DNA from: Methylobacterium tardum
GTDB lineage: Bacteria; Pseudomonadota; Alphaproteobacteria; Rhizobiales; Beijerinckiaceae
Direction: 5' to 3'
NCBI RefSeq assembly: GCF_023546765.1
Contig: NZ_CP097484.1
Span: forward strand, 5,700,001-5,764,000
Length of the DNA stretch: 64,000 nucleotides
Of the stretch, positions 35,962 through 44,864 are shown piece by piece. Under the pieces are notes generated by a model. It was not told the DNA's origin. It did not search any database and was given only the letters and a program-made list of their open reading frames with translations. Made by a program: the position numbers and the translations under genes. Position 1 is the first letter of the stretch, and the number at the start of each line of letters is the position of its first letter.

Positions 35962-36369
35962 GCGAGTTCCTTCACACCGGCATCGAACCCCTGGCCGGCG
36001 CCGAAGCTTGCCATCATTTGCTTACGATTGCGTAGCTACGCGCTACGCGACGAGGCCACCGGGTGCGACATGTGTCGGGAGAGGGAAAGGCATTCCCGCT
36101 GCCTCTCAACTATGATCGACGCCGTTCACAGTCACGGCGCCACTCTCGCCGAGCTCACGCTCAAGACATGGCTCGCTACGCTGCCAAGCACATCCAACGA
36201 TGAGGCCCCGAATACCGCCTCGGATCAGCTGACGGAGGCGCAGAGGTGCTGCGTCCAACATCGAGCAGGTCTGTAGAACCTTGCTGTAACATTTGACCGC
36301 GCCTCGTATGCGCATTTCAACATAAGGAACGCAGTTCTTGGGATAAAATATTCATGATCGTGCCAAAAA
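35962..36369. other. Non-coding gap
   Basis: I see no supported gene. GC content falls toward 36300-36370, at the end of the neighbouring low-GC gene. Confidence 0.45.
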
Positions 36370-37041
36370 CTAGTTTTCAATGATCTGATAATAATGATCT
36401 CGGATCTTTGAAATGATTTTATGACCGTTAGTAGATGCTGTCGAGAAATGCGTACCCGGGTATGGTAGAAATTTCGCCAACGTTTCGGGATAAAGTCCCA
36501 CTTGGTCGGTCTCATCGAAAACAACGTAGTAGAACTCGCCGTTTTCCGACTGATTTCCGTGCCAGTTCCCCGGGGAAACAAACATTCGAAGGGGTACATG
36601 GTCGCTTTCTACGCTCTTTGCGGCGGCGCCCACGATCGCGCGTTTTGTAGATGCGCGTTGCGCCTCAACAATATGGTCGAACTCCAGCAAACGATTTTTC
36701 ATAAAAATATTCGAGCAGAAATAGGTGCCCGCGCTCATTAAGAAAATTCCGGCCAGAAGCGACATCCCCTGCCGAGGATGCGAACACACGATCTTGAACA
36801 GAGACCAGAGGATGCCTACCACCGTTATGCATTTAATCGCATCGACAAATAACGGTGACCAGATCGGATCATCGGTTCTGTTCGACCAGAGAAAGGCTAA
36901 AAATGCGAGCAGCGGTATGACAACGAGCTGCACCGACCAGAAATCCTCGTGCTGAGCCGACGCTTTCATTTGCGGATACCGTCGCCTTACTGTCGCAATC
37001 GGGGCGTCAAGTTTAGGCCAAGCCTTGCGTGATCGTGCCAT
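36370..37041 (-). CDS. Membrane-anchored protein of unknown function, low GC
   Basis: ATG 37041 (MARSRKAWPKLDAP) gives 223 residues; ATG 36969 is an alternative. Three hydrophobic helices are visible (SVQLVVIPLLAFLAFLWSN, VDAIKCITVVGILWSLFKIV, SLLAGIFLMSAGTYFCSNIF). A soluble C-terminal domain follows (YYVVFDETDQVGLYPETLAK). The gene is clearly poorer in GC than its surroundings and ends in an AT-rich stretch, which suggests horizontal acquisition. No family is recognised. Confidence 0.65.
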   Translation of the reverse strand: MARSRKAWPKLDAPIATVRRRYPQMKASAQHEDFWSVQLVVIPLLAFLAFLWSNRTDDPIWSPLFVDAIKCITVVGILWSLFKIVCSHPRQGMSLLAGIFLMSAGTYFCSNIFMKNRLLEFDHIVEAQRASTKRAIVGAAAKSVESDHVPLRMFVSPGNWHGNQSENGEFYYVVFDETDQVGLYPETLAKFLPYPGTHFSTASTNGHKIISKIRDHYYQIIEN

Positions 37042-37413
37042 TGCCCAGTGAGTCCAATCGTGAAGATGTATGCCGCGGTAGGAACGGCACGGCGCAATTG
37101 CCAAGGGAGCGCGACGGCCGCCGAGGACCGGGCCTTGTAACCGTCACGCTTTCGGATAAGTGCCGAAGGCAAATAGACCGTTACGGAGCTTCGCTCCTAG
37201 GCTTCACACCCCTGCCGACTTCGAGCAGACGCAGCCATATGATTGGTCTCGAGAAACCCAGGCGATCGTCGCAATGGCTAGCAAAAATCGGAAAGGAAGG
37301 CCTGCTTTCGGACTGAGGAACAAGGTTCGGTTGCCGCCTCAAGCCGGAGTTGGCTGATGGCCGCCGAATGGCCGCTTTGGGAAGGCAGCAGGAGCTCTCC
37401 AGGCGACTGCATT

Positions 37414-37570
37414 GGGTTGATAGTCGACCGTCCGCTTTTCCGGCGGCTCTTCTCCGAAGCGGACCGGCGGCTTTCGGCCAGACTACGCCACGCTGGATCG
37501 CCATTGCGCGTAAGACCGGACATTCGGCTTTGCGCCCATCTCGGCCATTCAGCGGTCTCTTCCGGCATAC
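37414..37570. repeat. Dispersed repeat copy
   Basis: GTCCGCTTTTCCGGCGGCTC, CCGAAGCGGACCGGCGGCTT, TCGGCCAG and GACATTCGGCTTTGCGCCCA occur in order. It is the best partner of the copy at 13226-13380. The adjoining 37260-37413 stretch is probably part of the same unit. No gene is supported between 37042 and 37802. Confidence 0.7.
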
Positions 37571-37802
37571 CCAAAGCAAACAAAGCCCGTTGCCCTATGG
37601 CGACTGCCTTTCGGTAGTTATCAATGTCCCGATAGCCTCGCTTCGAAGGTTGCCTTGCTGCCCTCCTCCCTATGGCGAGCCGCACAGGAGTGGGTTGTGC
37701 CCCTCCAATTTCGATGCGATAGGCCGCTATGGGTGCGCGGTCCGTAGTTCGGATCGGCAGGTCGAGCGCTGGTCGGGCCGCCAGCGCCGGAGACCTGTGC
37801 CC

Positions 37803-39002
37803 GTGTCGTCGCCGTCTCATGCCGTTCCGCGGCCTCGCCGCCCCCTGTCGGCCTTGCGCGATATCCTCGTCAGCGAGGCCGGTGGCGGTCTCGTCCTGAT
37901 GGCGAGCGCCGCGCTGGCCTTGACCGTCGCGAACTCTCCGCTCGCCGACGCCTACTTCGCCGCGCTTAAGACCTATCTCGGCCCGCTCTCGGTTCTGCAC
38001 TGGAGCAACGACGCCTTGATGGCAGTGTTTTTCCTGCTCGTTGGGCTGGAGATCAAGCGCGAGGTGCTCGACGGACGCCTTCGGACATGGCCCGACCGGG
38101 TCCTGCCTGGGCTGGCTGCTCTCGGTGGCATGGCCGCGCCGGCCCTCGTCTACGCTGCCGTGAATTGGCACTCGCCCGAGACCTTGCGCGGCTGGGCCAT
38201 CCCGGCCGCTACAGACATCGCCTTCGCGCTGGGCGTGCTGGCGCTGCTCGGCCCGCGCGTGCCGGTCTCCCTCAAGATCTTCCTGACGGCGCTGGCCATC
38301 ATCGACGACCTCGGCGCCGTGCTGATCATCGCCCTGTTCTACACCGCCGACCTGTCGCTCCCGATGCTCGGCGGGGCCGCGGCGACGCTCGCCGTGCTCT
38401 ATGGGCTCAACAAGGCCGGCGAAGCGCGCCTCTGGCCATACCTGCTGCTCGGCGTCGTCCTCTGGGTGTTCGTGCTCGCCTCGGGCATCCACGCGACCAT
38501 CGCTGGCGTGCTGCTGGCGCTGACGGTCCCGCTGCGCCTCAGCGTCGGCAAGCCGGACGACCCGACCTCGCCGCTCCACATCCTGGAGCACGCGGTCCAT
38601 CCCTGGTCGGCCTACCTGATCTTGCCGGTGTTCGGCTTCGCCAACGCTGGCGTGTCGCTGGCGGGGATCACGCCGGGGATGCTCCTCGACCCGATCACGC
38701 TCGGCGTGGCGCTCGGCCTGTTCGTCGGCAAGCAGGTCGGCGTGTTCGGCCTCGTCCTCGCCGCCGTGAAGCTCGGGCTTGCGCAGCGCCCGGCCCATGC
38801 CGGCTGGTGGCAGGTCTACGGCGTCTCGCTCCTGTGCGGCGTCGGCTTCACGATGAGCCTGTTCATCGGCCTGCTCGCCTTCGCGAACGCGCCCGAGCTT
38901 GAGGCCGAGACCAAGGTCGGCGTGCTGATTGGCTCGCTGGCCTGCATGGCCACTGGGGCGCTGGTGCTGCGGTTCGCCCCGGCCCGTCCGTCCCAGCGCT
39001 GA
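37803..39002 (+). CDS. nhaA: Na+/H+ antiporter NhaA
   Basis: GTG 37803 ([11 protein letters not shown]) gives 399 residues, close to the family norm; GTG 37797 is equally possible. The conserved NhaA segments are present: [38 protein letters not shown] with the sensor-side Asp, and [20 protein letters not shown] with the Asp-Asp ion-binding pair. [15 protein letters not shown] also matches. The protein lies in the inner membrane with about 12 helices and exchanges sodium for protons. It opens an ion-transport island. Confidence 0.95.
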   Translation: MSSPSHAVPRPRRPLSALRDILVSEAGGGLVLMASAALALTVANSPLADAYFAALKTYLGPLSVLHWSNDALMAVFFLLVGLEIKREVLDGRLRTWPDRVLPGLAALGGMAAPALVYAAVNWHSPETLRGWAIPAATDIAFALGVLALLGPRVPVSLKIFLTALAIIDDLGAVLIIALFYTADLSLPMLGGAAATLAVLYGLNKAGEARLWPYLLLGVVLWVFVLASGIHATIAGVLLALTVPLRLSVGKPDDPTSPLHILEHAVHPWSAYLILPVFGFANAGVSLAGITPGMLLDPITLGVALGLFVGKQVGVFGLVLAAVKLGLAQRPAHAGWWQVYGVSLLCGVGFTMSLFIGLLAFANAPELEAETKVGVLIGSLACMATGALVLRFAPARPSQR

Positions 39003-39068
39003 GCCGGAGCCGTCGCGTGACTGAACCGCGGCGGCCTCCCTCGACCTCACAGAACCGAGTGAAGCATC

Positions 39069-39245
39069 ATGCCTCGTCAGTTCCCGCGGCGTCGTCCCGG
39101 CGCCATCGAGGGCCGCCTGTCGGGCCTGGTCCTCGCCCTCGCTGGGGTGCTGCTCCTCGGCATGGGGGTGCTGATGCTGCTGTCGTGGCTGTCCGGTGAT
39201 GCCGAAGGCGCCGTGGCCGGGTACGTGGCGACGCGGGATTCCTGA
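39069..39245 (+). CDS. Small single-pass membrane protein
   Basis: ATG 39069 encodes 58 residues, beginning with a basic head (MPRQFPRRRPGAIEGR), then one strong membrane helix (LVLALAGVLLLGMGVLMLLS) and a short polar tail. It sits 66 bases after nhaA and 27 bases before the potassium-channel gene, in the same direction. It may be a small accessory subunit of a neighbour. No family is recognised. Confidence 0.55.
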   Translation: MPRQFPRRRPGAIEGRLSGLVLALAGVLLLGMGVLMLLSWLSGDAEGAVAGYVATRDS

Positions 39246-39272
39246 CCTCCTTCCCTTCCGGCCCGACGACCG

Positions 39273-40043
39273 ATGACGAAACCCGCCGCGACGCTGAGCG
39301 AGCTCTACGAAGGGGACACGAGGCGCGCGCACCGCTTCCGCTACGCCCTGCTCGTGTTCGACGTGGCGACCATCGCCTTCGTCGTCGTGACCTCGTTTCT
39401 GCCGCTGATGGACTGGATCGTCGCCTGCGACCTGTCGCTTGGCCTGTGCGTCCTGCTCGACTTCGCCGCGCGCCTCGGCATCAGCCGCGCGCCGCTGCGC
39501 GAGTTCCGGCATCTCAGCACCTGGACCGACCTGGTGGCGGTGGCCTCGTTCCTCGCCCCCGTGCTCGCCGAGGGCGTCGGGTTCCTGCGCATCCTGCGCA
39601 CGCTGCGCCTGCTGCGGACCTACCACCTGCTGGAGCGGCTGCGACAGGACAGCGGGCTGTTCCGCCGCAACGAGGACGCGATCCTGGCCGCGACCAACCT
39701 CCTGGTGTTTGTGTTCACGATGACGGGCATCGTCTACGCGACCCAGCACGACCACAACCCAGCCATCCAGACGCCGGTCGACGCCCTGTACTTCACGGTC
39801 ACGTCGCTGACCACGACCGGCTACGGAGACATTACACTGCCGGGGCCGACGGGCCGGCTGCTGTCGGTGTTCGTGATGATCTGCGGCGTGACGCTGTTCT
39901 TCCGCCTCGCGCAGGTGGTGTACCGCCCCTACAAGGTGCGCTTTCCCTGCGAAGCCTGCGGGCTGCAGCGCCACGAGCCGGACGCCGTACACTGCAAGGC
40001 CTGCGGCAACCTGCTGAACATCCCCGACGAGGGGGCCGAGTAG
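39273..40043 (+). CDS. Voltage-gated-type potassium channel with C-terminal zinc ribbon
   Basis: This 256-residue protein has six membrane helices. A voltage-sensor-like S4 is seen with arginines every third residue (LRILRTLRLLRTYHLLERLR, about residues 108-127). The pore loop holds the selectivity filter TTTGYGD (Gly183-Tyr184-Gly185-Asp186). After the last helix, residues 226-250 form a CxxC...CxxC zinc ribbon (CEACGLQRHEPDAVHCKACG). The channel should pass K+ across the inner membrane. The metal-binding tail is short and could serve assembly or redox/metal gating, which is inference. It is probably co-transcribed with nhaA. Confidence 0.9.
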   Translation: MTKPAATLSELYEGDTRRAHRFRYALLVFDVATIAFVVVTSFLPLMDWIVACDLSLGLCVLLDFAARLGISRAPLREFRHLSTWTDLVAVASFLAPVLAEGVGFLRILRTLRLLRTYHLLERLRQDSGLFRRNEDAILAATNLLVFVFTMTGIVYATQHDHNPAIQTPVDALYFTVTSLTTTGYGDITLPGPTGRLLSVFVMICGVTLFFRLAQVVYRPYKVRFPCEACGLQRHEPDAVHCKACGNLLNIPDEGAE

Positions 40044-40395
40044 CAGTCGAAATCTGGCGCCGGGTACCGGTGGTGAGGTTCTGCTCCCGACCCATGCCAG
40101 CCTTGCCGGCAGTGATCCGAGCTTTCCGAAAACGGCCATTTGTCGGCCATCGGGCCACTTCGGCTCGGGTGGGAATCGGTTCGTCGTCCGTGCGACGAAC
40201 GTCTGAAAGGCTGGCAGGTCGGGCGATCCAAGTACCCGACCGGCAGCTCATAATTCAAAATCTCCGAAGGAAACTGGATGAACAATAATAAAACCCAGGA
40301 ACAGATCGGATCTGGTGCATGGCTGGCGAAGCGTTGCCGTGATAGTCTGTGTTGCCGCCCACACGGCGAGACGTTCGAGCAGGAGGGGCCAAGCC
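40044..40395. other. Non-coding gap
   Basis: I see no supported gene. AT-rich sequence around 40248-40300 may hold the promoter of the DUF1254 gene. AGGAGGGG just before 40396 is its ribosome binding site. Confidence 0.45.
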
Positions 40396-41844
40396 ATGAC
40401 TCTTTTTACCCGGCGCAACCTCGTTACTGGCGCTGCCCTCGCGGCGCCATTGATCGCCAACCCGTCGCTGGTGTCGGCGCAAGTCTCCGAGGCACTGGTA
40501 GGAAGCGCATCCGATGCAGAGCGGATCGCCATGGACGCCTATATCTACGGCTACTCGCTGATCACCACGGAGGTGACCCGGGTGCAGATGTCGAACGTGC
40601 CTGCGCTCGGCGGCCTGCACGGACCTATGGGGCAGTTCATCAACGTCAAACGCTATCCGCCGGCCGACTACCGCGGCGTATCGGCGCCCAATGCGGACAC
40701 GCTCTATTCGGCTGCTTGGCTCGATCTCGGCGCTGAGCCGACGGTGTTCTCCCACCCTGATATGGGTGACCGCTATTTCCTGTTCCCGATGTACAGTCTT
40801 TGGATGCCGGTGGTGGAATGCCCGGGCGCGCGCACGACGGGGGGCCGGGCGGCTAGCTTTCTGATCACTGGGCCTGGTTGGTCGGGCCAGGTTCCGTCGG
40901 GCATGAGGGAAATTAAGTCACCGACGCGCTACCTGCTCATCCTCGGTCGCACCTATGCCAACGGTACCGACGCCGACTTCGCAGCGGTCAATGCCCTGCA
41001 GGAACAGTACAAACTCGTTCCGCTCTCCTCCTTCGGAAAACCCTTCACCTTCCACGCACCGCCGGTCGACCCGAACCCCGGCTTCAGCATGACCGACAAG
41101 CCGCAATCGGTGATCCTCAGCATGTCGGCTGAAGACTACTTCAACCGACTGGCGCGGCTGATGGGGACGGCGGCCCCGCCGGCGCCGGAGGATGGGCCTA
41201 TGCTTGCCCGCATGGCGCGCATAGGCATCGCTCCCGGTCAGCCCTTTGAGGCCGCAAAGCTCGACCTTACCGTGCGCGAAGCCCTGCGCGACCTTCCGCA
41301 GCGGGCGCTGGCCGTGATCGGAGCGGGTCGTTCCAGCCTTGGCAACGAGGTGAATGGCTGGACCGTGACGAAGGGCCTCGGCCGCTACGGCATCAATTAC
41401 ATGAAGCGCGGCGTAGTCGCCGCCTTCGGCTGGCCCGCCAATCTTGAGGAGGACGCGGTCTACCCGAACACGACAGTAGACAGTGAGGGCCGCGTGCTGA
41501 ACGGCGCGAACAAGTACACGCTCACTTTCGCCGCCGGGCAGACGCCCCCCGTCAACGGCTTCTGGTCCATCACCATGTACGAGGTCGACCAAGGCTGGTG
41601 GTTTGTACCCAATCGCCTCAACAAGTTCACAGTCAGCCTGCGCGATGACCTGAAGCGCAACACCGACGGCTCGATTACGCTCCATTTTCAAAATGACTCG
41701 CCCGGTCCAGAACGGGAGAGCAACTGGCTACCGGCACCGAAGGGAGATTTTATCCCCATGCTGAGGATGTACTGGCCGAAAGCCGGAAATCCTTCGCTGC
41801 TGGACGGCAGCTGGGCGCCGCCTTGGGTGCAGCGCGTCAGTTGA
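40396..41844 (+). CDS. DUF1254/DUF1214-domain exported protein
   Basis: ATG 40396 (MTLFTRRNLVTGAALAAPLI) gives 482 residues with a twin-arginine-like signal (TRRNLVTG). The N-terminal DUF1254 region includes DAYIYGYSLITTEVTRVQMS and NADTLYSAAWLDLGAEPTVF. The C-terminal DUF1214 region includes YPNTTVDSEGRVLNGANKYT and NGFWSITMYEVDQGW. This two-domain architecture is widespread in periplasmic proteins without a firmly known reaction. It lies within the ion-transport island but may be an independent unit. Confidence 0.9.
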   Translation: MTLFTRRNLVTGAALAAPLIANPSLVSAQVSEALVGSASDAERIAMDAYIYGYSLITTEVTRVQMSNVPALGGLHGPMGQFINVKRYPPADYRGVSAPNADTLYSAAWLDLGAEPTVFSHPDMGDRYFLFPMYSLWMPVVECPGARTTGGRAASFLITGPGWSGQVPSGMREIKSPTRYLLILGRTYANGTDADFAAVNALQEQYKLVPLSSFGKPFTFHAPPVDPNPGFSMTDKPQSVILSMSAEDYFNRLARLMGTAAPPAPEDGPMLARMARIGIAPGQPFEAAKLDLTVREALRDLPQRALAVIGAGRSSLGNEVNGWTVTKGLGRYGINYMKRGVVAAFGWPANLEEDAVYPNTTVDSEGRVLNGANKYTLTFAAGQTPPVNGFWSITMYEVDQGWWFVPNRLNKFTVSLRDDLKRNTDGSITLHFQNDSPGPERESNWLPAPKGDFIPMLRMYWPKAGNPSLLDGSWAPPWVQRVS

Positions 41845-41896
41845 GGGTAGGAAGCAGATGGTTCAAGAATAGGTGCCTTGCGTCGGATTTCGGCCG

Positions 41897-43189
41897 CTAG
41901 GCGCCAACTGCGGCGGCATCGTAAAACCGTCGGTGCCGGTCTTCCAGGTCGGCAAGGTCCGATGGGTCCGCCACGTCGCGCCGCGCGGCGGCGATGACGA
42001 GATCCGCATGCCGCGAGAGTTCGGCCGTCCGATCCTTCAGCCTCTCGACCTCGGCGACGCGGGCGAGCACGTCGAGCATGCGGCCGAGGACATGGACCGA
42101 TCCGGCGGCGTTCTGCCGGATCATGTGGAACATGGCATCGCACAGGCCGTCATAGTCCGTCACCGGGTGGACGAGCACGGCTCGGCCCTCCCGGAGCACA
42201 ACCCCGGTGGGCAGGTGCCGCGGCGCGATCCGGCACAGGGCGTCGCCGAGATGGTCCACCACGCTGCCGGCCGTGAACGGGTCGTTGATGCCGGGCGAGA
42301 GCGCCCGCACCGCGATCTCGACCAACTGCCGGACCGAGTATTCCGGGTCCTGGATTGCGGCGGGGCGGCGCCCCAGCGTCACCGCGTCGAGGATGGCGGC
42401 CTCGGCTCCCTCGACCTGCGCGGACAGGAATGCGACCGGGTAGCCGCTCGGAACATAGTCGCCGGGCCTGACCCGCAGGGTGACCGTGACCCGGTGCTCG
42501 CGGGCCCAATCCGCCAGCGCGTCCGTGTCCATGGCCTGGATGTAGCCGCCGCCGGTCGCCGCGACGGCCGTACCGGCTGGCGCCTCCGGGGGACGGACGG
42601 CCACCGGCTCGTCGCGCGTATGGATGGCGATGGCCTCGCACAGATCGCGCTGGACGGCATCGACCACGGTCTCGATGTTGATGCTCGTGGCGATGTGATG
42701 AACGAACCAGACGAGCGTGCCGACCGCGACCAGAGCCAGAACGATGGCGCCGGTGATGGCGAGATGCGGGACGAACGGGCTCTCCTCAACGGTGCGCACC
42801 GTGCGCAGCACCATCAGCGCGTAGGCGAAGGTGCCGAGGAAAATCCCAAGCACCGTCTGGTTGCGGGCGTCGCGGATGAAGTTCCGCAGGAGGCGTGGCC
42901 CCATCTGGCCCGATGCCAGCGTCAGGGCTGCGATGGTGATGGAGAAGGTCGTTCCCGCGACCCCGATGTTCGAGGATGCGATGGCGCTGAGCAGCGCCCG
43001 CGCGCCCTCGGCGCCGCCGGAGTACCCCCAGTTTTGGTCGGGAGAGGATGCGTCGTAGCCGGCGACATGGGCCATTTCCAGCCAGACCCCGAAGTGCGCC
43101 AGCAGGATGCAGCCGAGCACGACGAGGGCCGGGCGAAGCCAGAACAGGTCGCCCAAGGTTTCCAGCCAAGCTTTGACGCGCGCGCTCAT
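41897..43189 (-). CDS. DUF2254 membrane protein
   Basis: The 430-residue protein has four hydrophobic helices in the first 200 residues (FWLRPALVVLGCILLAHFGV, FSITIAALTLASGQMGPRLL, GIFLGTFAYALMVLRTVRT, AITGAIVLALVAVGTLVWF). A large cytoplasmic domain follows with YSVRQLVEIAVRALSPGIND. The central SSNIGVAGTTFSITIAALTL and ALSPGINDPFTA motifs are DUF2254 signatures. Function is not established; structure suggests a channel-like or mechanosensitive protein. It is divergent from the antiporter, with start regions about 130 bases apart. Confidence 0.9.
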   Translation of the reverse strand: MSARVKAWLETLGDLFWLRPALVVLGCILLAHFGVWLEMAHVAGYDASSPDQNWGYSGGAEGARALLSAIASSNIGVAGTTFSITIAALTLASGQMGPRLLRNFIRDARNQTVLGIFLGTFAYALMVLRTVRTVEESPFVPHLAITGAIVLALVAVGTLVWFVHHIATSINIETVVDAVQRDLCEAIAIHTRDEPVAVRPPEAPAGTAVAATGGGYIQAMDTDALADWAREHRVTVTLRVRPGDYVPSGYPVAFLSAQVEGAEAAILDAVTLGRRPAAIQDPEYSVRQLVEIAVRALSPGINDPFTAGSVVDHLGDALCRIAPRHLPTGVVLREGRAVLVHPVTDYDGLCDAMFHMIRQNAAGSVHVLGRMLDVLARVAEVERLKDRTAELSRHADLVIAAARRDVADPSDLADLEDRHRRFYDAAAVGA

Positions 43190-43323
43190 CGTTGCGGACC
43201 GACACCACCGACGCCGGCAACGGCCGGCACGAAGGGGCGTTCCGGTCGTTGCAGTTCGAACGCGACGGGCCGTCCGGCGCAGTTCTGCGCGTTCCGGATG
43301 GCCGCGGGCGGGAAAGACAACCC

Positions 43324-44454
43324 TTGATCTCGATCTTCGACCTGGCGGCGCTGCTGCTCACGCTCTCGGCCGTGTTCGGATGGCTGAACCGCCGCTTCCT
43401 GCGCATGCCGCACAGCATCGGCCTGCTGGTGATGGGGCTGCTCGCCTCGCTCGCGCTGGTGCTCGCCGACGTCACCTTCCCGGGGCAGCACCTCTACGAG
43501 GATCTCATCCGCGTCCTCGATCAGGTCGACTTCACCGGCGTGGTCATGAACGGCATGCTGGCCTTCCTGCTCTTCGCCGGGGCCCTGAACCTCGACCTCG
43601 GCGCCCTGCGCGACCGCGCCTTCGCCGTGGCCATCCTGGCGCTTCTCGGGACGCTCGTGTCCACCGCCGTGGTCGGCGGGATGTTCTGGGCGGCGGGGCA
43701 GGCGCTCGGCAGTCCGGTGCCGCTGGCCTGGTCCTTGGTGTTCGGGGTCCTGATCAGCCCGACCGACCCCGTCGCCGTACTGGCCACCTTGAAGAACGTG
43801 AAGGTGCCGGAAGCCCTCGAAGTGGAGATGCAGGGCGAGGCGCTGTTCAACGACGGCATAGGCATCGTGCTGTTCACGGTATTGCTCGCCCACGCGGCTG
43901 GCTCGGGTGGCAAGGCAATGAGCGTCGGCAAGGTCACGACACTCCTCCTGCATGAAGCCGGGGGCGGCGTGCTCCTGGGCGTCGTGACCGGCTACGTCGC
44001 CTACCTGGCGATGAAGGCCATCGGCGATTTCCCCGTCGAGGTCCTGATCACGCTGGCCCTCGTCACCGGGACCTACGCGCTCGCCCAGAAGCTCGGGACG
44101 AGCGGTCCCCTGGCCGTGGTCGCGGCGGGGCTTCTCGTCGGCGAGCGGGCGCCGCGCTACGCGATGAGCGACACCACCCAGAAATACGTCTCGGCCCTGT
44201 GGACGCTCGTCGACGAGGTCCTGAACTCAGTCCTGTTCCTGCTGATCGGCTTGGAGGTTCTCGTCCTGCGCTTCCAGGTCTCTAGCTTGGCGCTGGCCGC
44301 CTGCGCCGTCCCCATCGTGCTGGTCGCGCGCCTCGTCGCGGTCTCGGCTCCGGTCCTGCTGTTCCGCTGGGGCGGCAACCTCTCGCTCGGCAACGTGCCG
44401 TTCCTGACCTGGGCGGGCGTGCGCGGCGGCATCTCGGTGGCGCCGGCACGGTGA
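43324..44454 (+). CDS. CPA1-family Na+/H+ antiporter, 3' end lost
   Basis: I place the start at TTG 43324 (LISIFDLAALLLTLSAVF), preceded by GGGAAAG, giving 376 residues. Hallmarks are VFGVLISPTDPVAVLATLKN, GEALFNDGIGIVLFTVLLAH with the Asn-Asp pair, and LTWAGVRGGIS. Normal proteins continue VALALSLP and run another 25-40 residues through the last helix. Here the frame ends after SVAPAR at 44454, where GGDEF-type coding sequence begins in another frame. The final membrane helix is missing, so activity is doubtful. Confidence 0.85.
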   Translation: MISIFDLAALLLTLSAVFGWLNRRFLRMPHSIGLLVMGLLASLALVLADVTFPGQHLYEDLIRVLDQVDFTGVVMNGMLAFLLFAGALNLDLGALRDRAFAVAILALLGTLVSTAVVGGMFWAAGQALGSPVPLAWSLVFGVLISPTDPVAVLATLKNVKVPEALEVEMQGEALFNDGIGIVLFTVLLAHAAGSGGKAMSVGKVTTLLLHEAGGGVLLGVVTGYVAYLAMKAIGDFPVEVLITLALVTGTYALAQKLGTSGPLAVVAAGLLVGERAPRYAMSDTTQKYVSALWTLVDEVLNSVLFLLIGLEVLVLRFQVSSLALAACAVPIVLVARLVAVSAPVLLFRWGGNLSLGNVPFLTWAGVRGGISVAPAR

Positions 44455-44603
44455 CGGTAAGCATCGGCCTGGCGACCGGCCCCGGCGCAGACCGGGAAGG
44501 AGCCGAAGCGCTGTACAGCGCCGCCGACGTGGCCCTCTACGAGGCCAAGGCCGGGGGGCGCAACCAGACCCGGTGCCCACTTTCTCGGATGCCGCGGCCG
44601 TGA
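44442..44603 (+). pseudogene. C-terminal fragment of a GGDEF diguanylate cyclase domain
   Basis: In the frame shifted from the antiporter, the sequence reads TVTVSIGLATGPGADREGAE, then ALYSAADVALYEAKAGGRNQ and TR, ending at 44603. This is the last 45 residues of a GGDEF domain, normally found about 60 residues after the GGDEF motif itself. The junction with the antiporter lies within a GC-rich GCGCCGGCACGG stretch and points to a deletion that joined two genes. Confidence 0.75.
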
Positions 44604-44613
44604 CGCTCCGCCT

Positions 44614-44656
44614 CGTCGGCACGTGAGCCGACGGTGCGCGCCTCCCCGGAGGCTTT
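44614..44656 (+). terminator. Two adjacent hairpins after the antiporter/GGDEF junction
   Basis: CGTCGGC and GCCGACG form a perfect 7-bp stem at 44614-44633. GCCTCC and GGAGGC form a 6-bp stem at 44640-44653, followed by TTT. Together they look like a terminator for the original cyclase gene. No gene is supported between 44657 and 44864. Confidence 0.5.
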
Positions 44657-44864
44657 CCCGAGCCGGTAGGCGCGAATCGAGCGATGACGCTACGCGGCGT
44701 GTGCTCCCGAGGCCGCGAACATACCGCATCCCCTGGGCGATGCGCTCCCTTGTCAGGCTTCGGGTTCTGCCGTCAGGTACACCGGGTCGGTGAAGACTGG
44801 GAAAGAGACCGGATGACCCGCACCTGAGCCGAACCAGCACGCCAGTAAGTCGAGCCCAACCCAG

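Noticed and set aside
35962..36369. Small open frames on both strands between the epimerase and the low-GC gene
   Set aside because: None has a plausible start, family match or consistent composition.
37278..40139. A 953-codon open frame on the minus strand
   Set aside because: It lies opposite nhaA and the potassium channel, whose motifs are unmistakable. Its His/Arg/Gln/Glu-rich composition is typical of shadow frames in GC-rich DNA.
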